A stretch of 64,000 nucleotides of DNA from JAEWWD01 sp964440115. Its GTDB lineage: Bacteria; Bacillota; Clostridia; Christensenellales; CAG-138. Made by a program: the position numbers and the translations under genes. Below are positions 33,926 through 43,024 of the stretch, piece by piece; the first letter of the stretch is position 1; each line of letters starts with the position of its first letter. Location: positions 1 through 64,000 of the forward strand of contig CAYTPV010000005.1 of assembly GCA_964440115.1 (NCBI GenBank). Reading direction: 5' to 3'. The notes beneath the pieces are model-generated. The model had not been told where the DNA came from. It saw only the letters and a program-made list of their open reading frames with translations, and made no database searches.

Positions 33926-34894
33926 TCAGATACTGGCCCACGGCATTTTCACGAACAGAGACGCGATGACCACCACGTTGAGTGCAATCAATATGGCGTA
34001 GGTGAAGTACACCGCCGCGCCGGTGCGCGACTCTATTGCAGGTTCTTCAAGCGGAGCAACCGCAGGCGCCTGCCCTGAGGCCGCAATGCGTTCGCGCCTG
34101 CGCCGCGAAAAAAACCGCAGCGCGAAATAGCTTGGAATGCCCATGGTGAGGCCAATGAATAGGAATATGCCCAGCGAGGGCAGCGCCTGCGAAAGCGGCG
34201 CAAGATCAGAGCCCGCGTTTTCCGCGCCAACTGCGTTGGCAAGCAGCAGGGAAATGAGATTGTTGACGCCGTGGACGATCATGGCGGGGTATACCGAACC
34301 CGTTACCAATGTCACCATACCAAGCGACAGCCCGAGGAATATGAGCGAGGGCAGCGCGTTGGGCTGCAGATGGATCAGCGAAAACAGCACCGCGCTGTGC
34401 CACAGCGCCCGCTTTGTCCCATCCTTTGCCCACGCGTGCAGCAGTGCGCCGCGGAACATCGTTTCTTCCGCAAAGGCTGGTATGACCGCCAGCAGAAGCA
34501 GCATTGCATACACACGCCAGCCCGTTACCGGGGGCTGTGTCGGCAGCAGCTGCATCAGGTCTATGTGGAAAGCGGCCAGCGCGTACTGCGTCAGGCTGTT
34601 GATGACAGCTGCCGCAAGGCATGCGCCTGCGCCAAACATCGCAGCCCACATGATTTCACCGAAGCTGACCGGAACCAACCCGAACGCCGCTTTGCCGCCG
34701 TGCTTATCGATAAATCGCTGCGCGGGCACATAGATCAGAAAAAGCTCCACAAACAGCGCCTGCCATGCAACGATTCTTACATAATCGGTGTCGTTCTGGG
34801 TGAGCAGGCTGATCACAACGCTTGCGAGCAGCATTGCGGGGCAGATCCACAACATCAGAATATCGACGCTGTGTCTGACGGATCTAGGACGCAT
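33926..34894 (-). CDS. CPBP-family intramembrane metalloprotease
   Basis: Membrane protein of 322 residues with ~8 hydrophobic segments. The catalytic set is EETMFRG, a second histidine in FSLIHLQPN and a third motif HGVNN. CPBP proteases process membrane-bound peptides or confer self-immunity to bacteriocins. The end carries a hydrophilic segment and a further membrane helix. It is upstream of rlmH with 13 nt between them. Confidence 0.85.
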   Translation of the reverse strand: MRPRSVRHSVDILMLWICPAMLLASVVISLLTQNDTDYVRIVAWQALFVELFLIYVPAQRFIDKHGGKAAFGLVPVSFGEIMWAAMFGAGACLAAAVINSLTQYALAAFHIDLMQLLPTQPPVTGWRVYAMLLLLAVIPAFAEETMFRGALLHAWAKDGTKRALWHSAVLFSLIHLQPNALPSLIFLGLSLGMVTLVTGSVYPAMIVHGVNNLISLLLANAVGAENAGSDLAPLSQALPSLGIFLFIGLTMGIPSYFALRFFSRRRRERIAASGQAPAVAPLEEPAIESRTGAAVYFTYAILIALNVVVIASLFVKMPWASI

Positions 34895-34984
34895 AAGCGC
34901 CTCCTTGTGTATTGATAAGAGCGAAAGCCGAGCTTACAGCACAAGTTGTACCAACCGAGTAAATTAAACGGATAAGACCTTCGA

Positions 34985-35185
34985 CAATCGTATCCCAGGG
35001 GGCGCGGGGAGTCAGAGCCGCGCACCGCCTGTGGCGGATTAAGCGCGGTGGCAGACCAGTGAGCAAAAGAGTGCAAGGAGCAATAAAACTGCGACGTAGC
35101 ACGACTATTGCGAACTGTGAAAGCCCGCCCGCTATTAAATAGAATAATATTTCGTCGCCGCCCGCGGGCGGCGATGCCCTTTTTT
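34985..35185 (+). repeat. Family B intergenic element, long form, copy 6
   Basis: CCCAGGGGGCGCGGGGAG...ACGACTATTGCGAACTG...CCCGCCCGCTATTAAAT...CGTCGCCGCC...GGCGGCGATGCC. It is the reverse of the 8.06 and 11.6 kb copies and fills the gap between the CPBP and MBL genes. Confidence 0.65.
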
Positions 35186-35194
35186 CTCTTGGCT

Positions 35195-35980
35195 CTACTC
35201 CAAATGAAATACGCCGCAGGGCCTGTCCCTGTGCGCAAGCGCAAGCCGCATGCCGGAGTATATGCCGTCTGCGCGCAGCGTTTCTTCCACTGTCGCCATT
35301 GCCAGCCGTTCGTCGTTGTTTTCCGCACTCAGGTGGCCAAGTATGGCGTTGCGCAGCCCGCGTGCGAACAGCCTGCACAAAGCGCGGCCGGAATCCTCAT
35401 TGGAAAGATGCCCGTTCCTCGATAGTATGCGCTGTTTGAGCGCATACGGGTACGGTCCGGCCTTAAGCATATCCACATCGTGGTTGGCTTCCAGCAGCAG
35501 TATGTCGCAATCCGAAACGGCGTCTAAAAGCCGCTCGTCTACATGCCCAATATCCGTGAGCACGCCCGCCTTCCATCCGCCCTGCGCGAAAGTATACCCC
35601 ACCGGCTCAGCCGCGTCGTGCGGGGTAGCAAAAGGCGTGACATTCACGTCCTTGATATAGAAATCGCGACCCGTTTCGATGACACGCACACAGGCGGGGG
35701 GGATCTCCCCCAGCGAGGAAGGCATGGCTTCCCAGCAGGCGGCGTTGGCATAAATGGGAATCTTGTGTTTGCGCGCAAGTACGCCCAGCCCGCGCACATG
35801 GTCGATGTGCTCGTGCGTGACAAGCATGGCTGTGATGGTATCCGCGGGTGTGCCGACGGCGCAAAGCGCCTGTTCTATTTTGGAGCCGGGCAGCCCCGCG
35901 TCCACCAATAGACGCACGGAACCCGCCTCTATAAATGTGCAGTTGCCGGATGAACCGGAGTACAGCGGAGAAAACAGCAT
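35195..35980 (-). CDS. YycJ/WalJ-like metallo-beta-lactamase-fold hydrolase
   Basis: Protein of 261 residues. Metal ligands are seen in THEHIDHVRG and later histidines (FATPHDAAEP, LLEANHDVD, NGHLSNEDSG). The start FSPLYSGSSGNCTFIEAG is diagnostic of the YycJ/WalJ group, which coordinates DNA replication with cell division in some Firmicutes. AAAGGACGTTT precedes the ATG; a longer frame upstream is not credible. It is divergent from the GH18 gene. Confidence 0.85.
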   Translation of the reverse strand: MLFSPLYSGSSGNCTFIEAGSVRLLVDAGLPGSKIEQALCAVGTPADTITAMLVTHEHIDHVRGLGVLARKHKIPIYANAACWEAMPSSLGEIPPACVRVIETGRDFYIKDVNVTPFATPHDAAEPVGYTFAQGGWKAGVLTDIGHVDERLLDAVSDCDILLLEANHDVDMLKAGPYPYALKQRILSRNGHLSNEDSGRALCRLFARGLRNAILGHLSAENNDERLAMATVEETLRADGIYSGMRLALAHRDRPCGVFHLE

Positions 35981-36103
35981 AAACGTCCTTTCGAAGCGCC
36001 GGAATACATGTATTATAACACGTTTGGCCGCGCGTGGCAGGGGCATGAATCTGCCATTTGCATACATATACTGATTGCAGCAAAGAGCGGGGATGTGATA
36101 TGC

Positions 36104-37213
36104 ATGTTTGACGATACCGAACATTTCTGGGATACGGATTATTTTACAGACTATGTTATGGACGACGCGCAGCAGACATTTGAGCCGCAGGATCAGCAGG
36201 GCCCGACCGGGCAGAACGCGCAGCAGCGTACCATTGACGTGAACGGGTACGCCTTCCCCAATATCAGTGACGAGGTGCTCAACAATACGCTGCCCAATCT
36301 GACGTTTTTGAGCATATTCAGCTATCAGGTCAAGCCGGATGGCTCGCTCACGCCCATCAACGATACGGAGCTCATCGCAAAGGCGCGCGCGGCGGGTGTA
36401 GCGCCCATGATGGTCATCACCGACATTAAAGAAGAAGGCGGTTTTTCCAGCGATATCGCGCACGAAATACTGACCGACCCGCAGGTACAGCAGACGCTGA
36501 TCAACAATGTGGTCAACACGCTCAAGGCCAAGAATTATTACGGGCTGGATATCGATTTTGAATATATCTATCCGGATGACAGGGAAGCGTACAATAAATT
36601 CCTGCAAACGGTGGTAGACCGGCTGCACCCGCTTGGGTACATTGTGGTATCCGCTCTCGCTCCCAAAACCAGCGGCGATCAGCAGGGGCTGCTGTATGAG
36701 GCGCACGATTACCCGGTGCACGGGCGGCTGCTGGATCATGTGATACTCATGACCTATGAGTGGGGGTATACCTACGGCCCGCCAATGGCTGTAGCGCCCA
36801 TCGATCAGGTGCGCAGGGTGCTCGATTATGCGGTAGATGTGATCCCTAGCGAAAAAATACTCATGGGCATGCCCAATTACGGCTATGACTGGACATTGCC
36901 CTATAAGCAGGGCACGGCTGCGCGCTCACTTTCCTTTGCGCAGGCGCGGGAGCTTGCACAAAAAGAAGGCGCGGAAATCAAATTCGATGACACCGCGAAA
37001 GCGCCCTATTTCAACTATACGGATGATGCGGGCGCAGAACATGTCGTGTGGTTTGATAACGAGGCGAGCATCCGCGCGCGGTTGGGGCTGGTGGATGAAT
37101 ACAATCTGGGCGGAGTCAGTTACTGGACGATCAACCGCTATTCGCCCGAAACTTTCACCGTGCTCAATGATATGTATAACGTGAATAAGCTGCTCAAGCC
37201 GACGGGTAAATAG
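36104..37213 (+). CDS. GH18 glycosyl hydrolase, spore-cortex SleL/YaaH-like
   Basis: Protein of 369 residues with the GH18 catalytic motif YGLDIDFEYI (acid E153) and the downstream MTYEWGYTYGPPMAVAP typical of YaaH/SleL-type cortical fragment hydrolases. It lacks the LysM repeats these enzymes often carry and has no signal peptide; residues 1-40 are acidic and Q-rich. GAGCGGGG lies upstream of the chosen ATG. It suggests a spore-former or descendant of one. Confidence 0.8.
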   Translation: MFDDTEHFWDTDYFTDYVMDDAQQTFEPQDQQGPTGQNAQQRTIDVNGYAFPNISDEVLNNTLPNLTFLSIFSYQVKPDGSLTPINDTELIAKARAAGVAPMMVITDIKEEGGFSSDIAHEILTDPQVQQTLINNVVNTLKAKNYYGLDIDFEYIYPDDREAYNKFLQTVVDRLHPLGYIVVSALAPKTSGDQQGLLYEAHDYPVHGRLLDHVILMTYEWGYTYGPPMAVAPIDQVRRVLDYAVDVIPSEKILMGMPNYGYDWTLPYKQGTAARSLSFAQARELAQKEGAEIKFDDTAKAPYFNYTDDAGAEHVVWFDNEASIRARLGLVDEYNLGGVSYWTINRYSPETFTVLNDMYNVNKLLKPTGK

Positions 37214-37217
37214 GATC

Positions 37218-37362
37218 ATCAGGGGGCGCTGCCCCCTATCCCCCGCTTAGGGTCGTAACGACCCTAAGAACCCATATGCAAACGCCCATGGGCGTTTGTG
37301 GAAAAAGGGTCAAGGGGCCGTTACGGCCCCTTGCGGAGGTTTGGAGGCAGAGCCTCCAACGT
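37218..37362 (+). repeat. Family C triple-hairpin element, copy 4
   Basis: GGGGGCGCTGCCCCC, CTTAGGGTCGTAACGACCCTAAG, CAAACGCCCATGGGCGTTTG, CAAGGGGCCGTTACGGCCCCTTG and GGAGGCAGAGCCTCC, with the linkers TATCCCCCG, AACCCAT and GGAGGTTT. Confidence 0.7.
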
Positions 37363-37364
37363 TA

Positions 37365-37880
37365 TTACAATTCCTTCACATACCGCAGATCCCGCACCGT
37401 AGCCGTGCCCACAGGGCAGTCAATGCCCGTTCCATCCCACGTATACCCGCTTTTTTCATAAAAGCGGCGCGCTATGAGATTGGTATCGAGCACATACAGG
37501 AAGCTATGCGTATAGCCCTGCAGCCGCAGCGAATCCTCCGCCGCGCGCAGCAGGGCTGTTCCATATCCTTTTTGGGTATGATCCGGGTGTACATAGAGCG
37601 TCAGCACATATCCCCAGCCAACGGGCGGTGGCGGAGCGCCTTCCATGCCTGTGAGTTCACCGAAGGAGATGCAGCCGCAAACCGTTTGTTCTTCGCACGC
37701 AAGCAGAGCCCGCGTTTTTCCTTCCGGAAGCAGCTTTTCAAATATCCCCACCCAGCGCGTATCCGCTATCGAATCAAGATAGTCCTGCGGCAGCAACCCC
37801 CGGTACGCCGACCGCCAGCTTGACGCGTGTATGAGGCTGATGATGGGCGCATCCGCCGCTGTCGCTTGTCTAAGAAGCAT
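37365..37880 (-). CDS. GNAT-family N-acetyltransferase
   Basis: Protein of 171 residues with the acetyl-CoA pyrophosphate loop in HPDHTQKGYGTALLRAAE and the downstream ARRFYEKSGYTWDG typical of GNATs. It lies 6 nt after the DUF6054 gene and is probably co-transcribed. Substrate is unknown. Confidence 0.85.
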   Translation of the reverse strand: MLLRQATAADAPIISLIHASSWRSAYRGLLPQDYLDSIADTRWVGIFEKLLPEGKTRALLACEEQTVCGCISFGELTGMEGAPPPPVGWGYVLTLYVHPDHTQKGYGTALLRAAEDSLRLQGYTHSFLYVLDTNLIARRFYEKSGYTWDGTGIDCPVGTATVRDLRYVKEL

Positions 37881-37886
37881 GACCGC

Positions 37887-38222
37887 TTACAGCAGATAGC
37901 CCTGCAGCGCGCGCTGTACCGCCGCCGCAAAGCTGTCCGATGCGCCCCAGTCAAAGCGGAACAATACGCCTTCACCGCCGCCGCCGCTGATTGCGTGCAC
38001 CTGTGTGCGCCCCTGCGTGTCGTCAAGCACGACCGTAAGAGTCAGGCGGTTGTTGACGCGGTAATAATATTTTTCATATACCATCACCACGCACTGCGCA
38101 CCGGGCATCTGTACCTGATGGTAATCGATGAGCTCGCCCGTGAGGCTGCCGTTCTCGATTTCACTGCGTATACGCGCCGCCGCATCCGGCACGCTCAGGT
38201 TGACCATGTATGTGTCGGCCAT
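37887..38222 (-). CDS. DUF6054 family protein
   Basis: Protein of 111 residues. The pattern VPDAAARIRSEIENGSLTGEL, CVVMVYEKYYYRVNNRLTL and ISGGGGEG matches small DUF6054 proteins of Clostridia. Function is unknown. CGGAGGAAACGAAC fixes the ATG. It is divergent from the ArpU-like gene. Confidence 0.7.
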   Translation of the reverse strand: MADTYMVNLSVPDAAARIRSEIENGSLTGELIDYHQVQMPGAQCVVMVYEKYYYRVNNRLTLTVVLDDTQGRTQVHAISGGGGEGVLFRFDWGASDSFAAAVQRALQGYLL

Positions 38223-38351
38223 GTTCGTTTCCTCCGTATTTTGGCGATTTTTCGTACAATCTGTCTGATAGTATACCATGTTTGGACGCAACCGGCGCAA
38301 ACTTTCCAAATATCTGCTTATGACTGCCATTCTCAGAACGCGCAGCGCCCC

Positions 38352-38403
38352 TTGCACGCCTGAATTTACCATGTTATACTGCGATTATACGAACAAATGT
38401 TCT
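38352..38403 (+). promoter_or_regulatory. Promoter with LexA-like box before the ArpU-like regulator
   Basis: TTGCAC, 17 nt, TATACT give a good sigma-A promoter. Nine nt after the -10 lies CGAACAAATGTTCT (38390-38403), which matches the Firmicute LexA box CGAAC-N4-GTTCG at nine of ten fixed positions. The box would cover the transcription start. The same -10 sequence (TATACTGC) and the same 9-nt gap to a LexA-like box occur before the portal gene. Confidence 0.7.
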
Positions 38404-38425
38404 ATTAAGGAGGGGAAAAGGAGTT

Positions 38426-38908
38426 ATGATGAAGCCCGGACGGATGCGGGAGCTGATCTGCCTGCAGCTTCAGCAATACCACAGCACCAAGCGGATGCTG
38501 GAGGAGATTGAATCCATAGGCCTGCATGCCCGACCGCCCGAGGTACTTCATGGCAGGGGCGGGCACGGCGATCCGACCGCGTCCGACGCCATGCGCGCCG
38601 CTGAACCCGAAGACAACATTCGCCGTATGCAGGGCTGGGTGTGGGCCATCGAACAGGCGTGGGATATGCTCAAACGCGATGCGCCGCACAAGGCGCGGCT
38701 GATGGAGCTGCTGTTTGGTCTTAATGGCGAGCTGGCGGCGGAATCCGGCTGCAGCCGTCGCGAAGAGCTGCTCGATGAACTGCATATCAGCGAACCTACG
38801 TTGTATCGCTGGCGCGATGATATCCTGCACGCGGTCATGGCCGGCGCAATCGAGGCCGGCGTGCTTTCACCCTACGGCAGAGCGAGGGCGCAGCGGACGG
38901 GGAAATAG
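38426..38908 (+). CDS. ArpU/RinA-like phage late transcriptional regulator
   Basis: Protein of 160 residues. A helical N-terminus (PGRMRELICLQLQQYHSTKRML) is followed by a middle block with DPTASDAMRAAEPEDNIRR and WAIEQAWDML. It ends with a sigma-region-4-like helix-turn-helix, LHISEPTLYRWRDDILHAV. This layout is that of ArpU/RinA-type activators that switch on phage late genes. The nearest phage genes lie 6 kb away on each side. A good promoter with a LexA-like box precedes it. GGGAAAAGGAGTT sets the ATG. Function is by family resemblance; a small-terminase role was considered and judged less likely. Confidence 0.7.
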   Translation: MMKPGRMRELICLQLQQYHSTKRMLEEIESIGLHARPPEVLHGRGGHGDPTASDAMRAAEPEDNIRRMQGWVWAIEQAWDMLKRDAPHKARLMELLFGLNGELAAESGCSRREELLDELHISEPTLYRWRDDILHAVMAGAIEAGVLSPYGRARAQRTGK

Positions 38909-38916
38909 GAATACCG

Positions 38917-39000
38917 CAGGGGCTTTGCCCCCGTACCCCCACCTAAGGGGCACGCCCCTTAGGAATCCCTTATCGCCAAAGCGGCGTGCCGCTTTGGCGG
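38917..39000 (+). repeat. Family C triple-hairpin element, copy 5
   Basis: GGGGCTTTGCCCC, TAAGGGGCACGCCCCTTA and CCAAAGCGGCGTGCCGCTTTGG with the linkers GTACCCCCACC and GGAATCCC. Confidence 0.7.
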
Positions 39001-39089
39001 GGAAAGATAAGGCAGATATCCAAACCATTTCTGAATTCTCAGTTCGATTGATACGGTGAAAAGCAGCATCTGACCAAGCGACAAGGTGC

Positions 39090-39170
39090 GTTCAAGGGGG
39101 CACGGGGGGCTTTGCCCCCCGTAAAAGATATTTATCGTCGCCGCCACGCCTGGCGGCGATACTGATTTAT
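39090..39170 (+). repeat. Family B intergenic element, copy 7
   Basis: CAAGGGGGCACGGGGGGC...GCCCCCCGTAAAAGATATTTATCGTCGCCGCC...GGCGGCGATACTG, read in segments, matching the short form. Confidence 0.65.
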
Positions 39171-39244
39171 TCTCTTAAACTGGTATGCTGGTAAAGCTGT
39201 GAAGGCCCACATCATGGCTAAATAGTGAACAATATTGCGGCCTG

Positions 39245-39272
39245 TTGCACAGTACCCCGCTGATGGTATAAT
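39245..39272 (+). promoter_or_regulatory. Sigma-A promoter of the sortase gene
   Basis: TTGCAC (39245-39250), 16 nt, TATAAT (39267-39272), about 50 nt before the start codon. Confidence 0.65.
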
Positions 39273-39320
39273 TAATCAAGACGGCGGACAACCCCCGTAA
39301 ATAGAAAGGAGAGCTCTCCT

Positions 39321-40007
39321 TTGGAAAATAACGACTCGAACAAGACCCCGAACAAGCGCTCCGGCATTATCTGGACGCTGCTGTATATCGTCATAGGCGC
39401 TGTGTTCTTAACCGGCGTTTACCTGATACTGCGCCAGTATGTACTGTTCCCCGAAAAATACGTGCAGCCGCCCACGCCCGCGCCCACCGCGACGGTCGTG
39501 CCTACACCTACTCTCGCTCCTTCGGCGACGCCGCTGCCCACGCCTTCGCCTACGCCTTACGTGAAAAAGATACCCGTGCGCATCTATTTCACGGATCATA
39601 AGCTGCAGGCCGAAATCAAGCCTGTCGGCGTGACGGAAAACAATGAGATGGGTACGCTTGATTCTGCACTGGACTCTGCGTGGTACCAGTTCGGGCCTTC
39701 CCCCGGCGAGCCGGGCAATGCCCTCCTCAACGGGCATGTGCGCTGGAAGGGCGAAAAGGGCACGTTCTCCATACTCAAAGAGATGAAGACGGGTGAAGAA
39801 GTAGTCATCGAATTCGACGACGGCACGTTCAAGTATTTCACGGTGGAATCCCTGAACACGTACCTGCTCGACGAAGTGCCCGCAAGCGTGATGGATCTCA
39901 AGGGCGAAAGCCGTATGACGCTCATCACCTGCTTAGGCGACTATGATCATGCGCTCGGCACATCGCGTTCGCGCGTGGTTGCCGTGTGCAAGGAAAAGAC
40001 GGAATAG
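39321..40007 (+). CDS. Class E/F sortase-like transpeptidase
   Basis: Membrane-anchored protein of 228 residues: an N-terminal membrane segment (IIWTLLYIVIGAVFLTGVYLI), a P/T-rich stalk (residues ~52-80), then a sortase beta-barrel. The catalytic histidine lies in LLNGHVRW, the cysteine in TLITC (C204) and arginine in SRSRVVAV. It would attach proteins to peptidoglycan or pilus subunits, but no LPXTG substrate gene is seen nearby. It starts with TTG, 9 nt after AAGGAG. Confidence 0.82.
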   Translation: MENNDSNKTPNKRSGIIWTLLYIVIGAVFLTGVYLILRQYVLFPEKYVQPPTPAPTATVVPTPTLAPSATPLPTPSPTPYVKKIPVRIYFTDHKLQAEIKPVGVTENNEMGTLDSALDSAWYQFGPSPGEPGNALLNGHVRWKGEKGTFSILKEMKTGEEVVIEFDDGTFKYFTVESLNTYLLDEVPASVMDLKGESRMTLITCLGDYDHALGTSRSRVVAVCKEKTE

Positions 40008-40014
40008 AGAGTAT

Positions 40015-40165
40015 TCGGGGGCGTTGCCCCCGTACCCCCACCCAAGGGACATATCCCTTGGGTATCCCTATCCCCGTAAACGCCTTATGGCGTTTACGAA
40101 TATGGGTTCTTAGGGCCGTTACGGCCCTAAGCGGTGGTTTGGAGGCAGAGCCTCCAACGTTGCTT
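40015..40165 (+). repeat. Family C triple-hairpin element, copy 6
   Basis: GGGGGCGTTGCCCCC, CAAGGGACATATCCCTTG, TAAACGCCTTATGGCGTTTA, TTAGGGCCGTTACGGCCCTAA and GGAGGCAGAGCCTCC, with the linkers GTACCCCCACC, GGTATCCC and ATGGGTTC. Confidence 0.75.
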
Positions 40166-40210
40166 TATAGGGGGCCATTTGGCCCCTTTGCGATTTACGG
40201 GGGAATAGCC

Positions 40211-40918
40211 ATGGAAGCGCGGCTGGACGATCTGCAGTACAAGGGGCTGGGGTTATATCAGAGCCCCGGTCTGCCGTGCTTTTCGCAGGATTCCGTGCTG
40301 CTTGCGGCGTTTGCGGACTTGACCGCGCGCGATAACGCAGTGGATTTGGGCGCGGGCACCGGCGCTCTGTGCACGCTGTGCGGCGCGCGAACAGGCGCAC
40401 AGTTTTCCGCCGTGGAAAAAGAAGCGGAACTTTGCAATCTGCTGCGGCGATCCGCCGCACATAACGGGCAGGATATTCCCGTATATGAGATGGACTGGGC
40501 GGACGCACCGCGCACGCTCGGGTCCGGCATATTCACTGCCGCGCTGTGTAACCCGCCGTACTTCGCGGCGGGCACGCAAAGCCCGGATGCCGCGCGCGCG
40601 CTTGCGCGCGGGGGCGCTGATGCATTGAAGAGCGCGGCGTTTGCCGCGTCGAGGCTTTTGAAAAACGGCGGCAGACTGTATCTGTGTTATCCGGCAGATC
40701 GACTCACGGACGTGATGGTTCTTCTGCGTGAACACAGGCTGGAGCCCAAGCGGCTGCGGCTTGTCGCACGGGATGCGAAAAGCGCGCCCTACCTTGCGCT
40801 CATCATGGCAAAGCTCAACGCTCGCCCCGGTATGGATGTGCAGCCCGTTTTGTTCTTGAAGGACGAAAACGGAGGCGAAAGTGCCGAGTTTCGGGCTATT
40901 TACCATATGGGCGATTAA
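40211..40918 (+). CDS. tRNA1(Val) adenine-37 N6-methyltransferase-like protein
   Basis: SAM-dependent methyltransferase of 235 residues. DLGAGTGALCTLCGARTG is the SAM loop and CNPPYF the N6-adenine catalytic motif. YfiC/TrmN6-type enzymes modify A37 of tRNA1Val. It usually lies next to rsmI in Firmicutes, as here. GGGGGAATAGCC precedes the ATG. Confidence 0.85.
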   Translation: MEARLDDLQYKGLGLYQSPGLPCFSQDSVLLAAFADLTARDNAVDLGAGTGALCTLCGARTGAQFSAVEKEAELCNLLRRSAAHNGQDIPVYEMDWADAPRTLGSGIFTAALCNPPYFAAGTQSPDAARALARGGADALKSAAFAASRLLKNGGRLYLCYPADRLTDVMVLLREHRLEPKRLRLVARDAKSAPYLALIMAKLNARPGMDVQPVLFLKDENGGESAEFRAIYHMGD

Positions 40919-41065
40919 GTGGCAGGGGCTTTGCCCCTGCACCTCACTCAAGGGACAAGTCCCTTGAGAATTCCTCCTTCGCAAACGCCCATGGGCGTTT
41001 GCAAGTTGGGTACATAGGGCCATGATGGCCCTATGCGGGAGTTTGAGGGCAGAGCCCTCAACGTA
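40919..41065 (+). repeat. Family C triple-hairpin element, copy 7
   Basis: CAGGGGCTTTGCCCCTG, CAAGGGACAAGTCCCTTG, CAAACGCCCATGGGCGTTTG, CATAGGGCCATGATGGCCCTATG and GAGGGCAGAGCCCTC with the usual linkers. Confidence 0.75.
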
Positions 41066-41107
41066 CTCTTCATTTCCCGGGAAATTTATCTTTACGGAGG
41101 ATCAGCC

Positions 41108-41956
41108 ATGCCGCAGTCAAAGGGCGCGCTGTACCTGTGCGCCACGCCCATAGGCAATCTCGAGGATATCACACTTCGTACGCTTCGCGCATTGCGGGAG
41201 GCGGACGCCGTGTGGGCGGAGGATACGCGCCATACGCTGGGACTATTAAACCATTACGATATCAAAAAGCCGCTCGTAAGCTGCCATGAGCACAACGAGC
41301 GCGAACGCGCCGCGGAGCTTGTTGCGCAGTTGAAGGACGGGCGGAATATCGCGTATTGCTCGGATGCCGGCATGCCGGGTATCTCCGACCCCGGCGCGGT
41401 GCTCGCCGCCGCATGTTATCAGGAAGGCTTGCCCGTAGAAGTGCTGCCCGGTGCATCAGCAGTGCTGATGGCAGCCGTACTGTCGGGCTTGAACTGCGAT
41501 ATCTTTTCGTTCTTCGGATTTCTGCCACGTGAGAAAAAACCGCGCCGCGCCGTCATAGATCAACTGCGCGTTTGCCCCTCGACCATGCTGCTGTATGAAA
41601 GCCCCGTTCGCCTGCCTGCTACGCTTAAGGAACTGAACGCGGAACTGGGCGACCGCCCCGCCGCCGTGCTGCGGGAACTGACCAAAATACACGAACAGGC
41701 AGCGCGCGGTACGCTGGCCTCCTTGTGCGATACCTTCGCGGAGCCGCCCAAAGGCGAATGCGTCATCGCCATCGCAGGGCTGCCGCCGCGTGAAACGCAG
41801 AGTGAGGATACGGATGACGCGGCGCTGGACGCGGCACTGACGCGCCTGCTCGAGGAAGGCTTTTCCGCGCGAGACGCGGCGACCGCCGCCGCCGCCGTTC
41901 TGGGTATAAAGAAAAAGCGCGCATATGCGCGCACGTTGGAGCTATCTGAGGAGTAG
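41108..41956 (+). CDS. rsmI: 16S rRNA C1402 2'-O-methyltransferase
   Basis: Tetrapyrrole-methylase-fold enzyme of 282 residues. The start LCATPIGNLEDITLR and the segments AEDTRHTLGLL and SDAGMPGISDPG are diagnostic. It 2'-O-methylates C1402 in the ribosomal decoding centre. GGAGGATCAGCC precedes the ATG, and the gene follows the tRNA methylase. The C-terminal ~50 residues (DAALTRLLEEGFSARDAATAAA) form a helical tail seen in several Firmicute homologues. Confidence 0.93.
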   Translation: MPQSKGALYLCATPIGNLEDITLRTLRALREADAVWAEDTRHTLGLLNHYDIKKPLVSCHEHNERERAAELVAQLKDGRNIAYCSDAGMPGISDPGAVLAAACYQEGLPVEVLPGASAVLMAAVLSGLNCDIFSFFGFLPREKKPRRAVIDQLRVCPSTMLLYESPVRLPATLKELNAELGDRPAAVLRELTKIHEQAARGTLASLCDTFAEPPKGECVIAIAGLPPRETQSEDTDDAALDAALTRLLEEGFSARDAATAAAAVLGIKKKRAYARTLELSEE

Positions 41957-42119
41957 AGCATCTTCCATTTGTTCAAGTCACATGTTTTCTTCAGTCCGCG
42001 GGAATTGATTCCAGCGGATTTTTTGTTATAGTAAAGATATGGAACTCACTTATTCACAGGAGAGTGTAAGCGGCCAATCTCAGCTTCAGTTTATTGCAAA
42101 TCATGAAAGGAAGCGCGCC

Positions 42120-42950
42120 ATGGTGCAGTATTCATCCGATATACAATCCATTCTTTCTAAACGACATGATAACGGCGCGGATTACTGGGCTACGCCGGAC
42201 GGGCGGCTCATCAAAGGCAGCCCATTCTCAACGCTTGATTGCGCAAATATGCTCGCGGAGTTAGGTATGGACCCATCCGACCCCGTACTGCTCGAAACGG
42301 CGAACCTCATATTCAGCACGCTGCGGGACGACGGCAGGTTCAAACTCACACAGGGGAGCATTTATCCCTGCCAGACCATTCATGCATTCCAAACGCTGTG
42401 CAGACTGGGGTACGCGCAGGATGCAAGGCTTCAGAATACGATTGATCATCTGCTTGCAATACAGCATACGGACGGCGGATGGCGCTGCAGCAAATTCTTC
42501 TTCGGCAGGGGTCCGGAAACGGAGTTTTCCAACCCGGGGCCGACGCTGATCGCGCTCGACGCGTTCCGGTATACCGATTTATGCAACGCGAGCGAAGCGC
42601 TCGATCAAGCGGTGGAATTTCTGCTGGCCCACTGGACGATACGCCAGCCGCTCGGCCCCTGCCACTACGGCATAGGGACGCTGTTCATGCAGGTAGCGTA
42701 TCCTTTTTCCAGCTACAATCTTTTCTACTATGTGTATGTGCTTTCCTTCTATGACAAAGCAAAGCAAGATGCGCGGTTTCTCGAGGCGCTCGCGGTTCTT
42801 CAATCAAAGCTTACCGATGGAAGTATCGTCGTGGAGCGCCCCAACCCAAAGCTCGCGTCGTTTGCGTGCTGTAAAAAGGGAGATCTGAGCGAATTGGCTA
42901 CCGCGCGTTACAGGGAACTGCTGAGAAACTTGGGGGAACATCCTGCATAA
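42120..42950 (+). CDS. Prenyltransferase/squalene-cyclase-fold protein
   Basis: Protein of 276 residues with alpha/alpha-toroid repeats (HLLAIQHTDGGWRC, IFSTLRDDGRF). QW-like motifs are present but the DXDD catalytic motif of cyclases is not seen, so it may be a non-catalytic relative. AAAGGAAG precedes the chosen ATG; a longer frame upstream has no ribosome site. Substrate and partner are unknown. Confidence 0.68.
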   Translation: MVQYSSDIQSILSKRHDNGADYWATPDGRLIKGSPFSTLDCANMLAELGMDPSDPVLLETANLIFSTLRDDGRFKLTQGSIYPCQTIHAFQTLCRLGYAQDARLQNTIDHLLAIQHTDGGWRCSKFFFGRGPETEFSNPGPTLIALDAFRYTDLCNASEALDQAVEFLLAHWTIRQPLGPCHYGIGTLFMQVAYPFSSYNLFYYVYVLSFYDKAKQDARFLEALAVLQSKLTDGSIVVERPNPKLASFACCKKGDLSELATARYRELLRNLGEHPA

Positions 42951-43024
42951 TGGGAGTATTGCAGACTTGAAGGGATTACCGCATTCCAGATCGCATTTCT
43001 TAAAAGGGGAGTGGAGAACAGTTT

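Noticed and set aside
38426..38908. ArpU-like gene as a small terminase subunit
   Set aside because: The C-terminal region-4-like helix-turn-helix and length fit ArpU/RinA regulators better, and no large terminase follows.
37218..41065. Repeated hairpins as a CRISPR array
   Set aside because: Spacing is irregular, units are palindromic chains with different stems, no cas genes are present.
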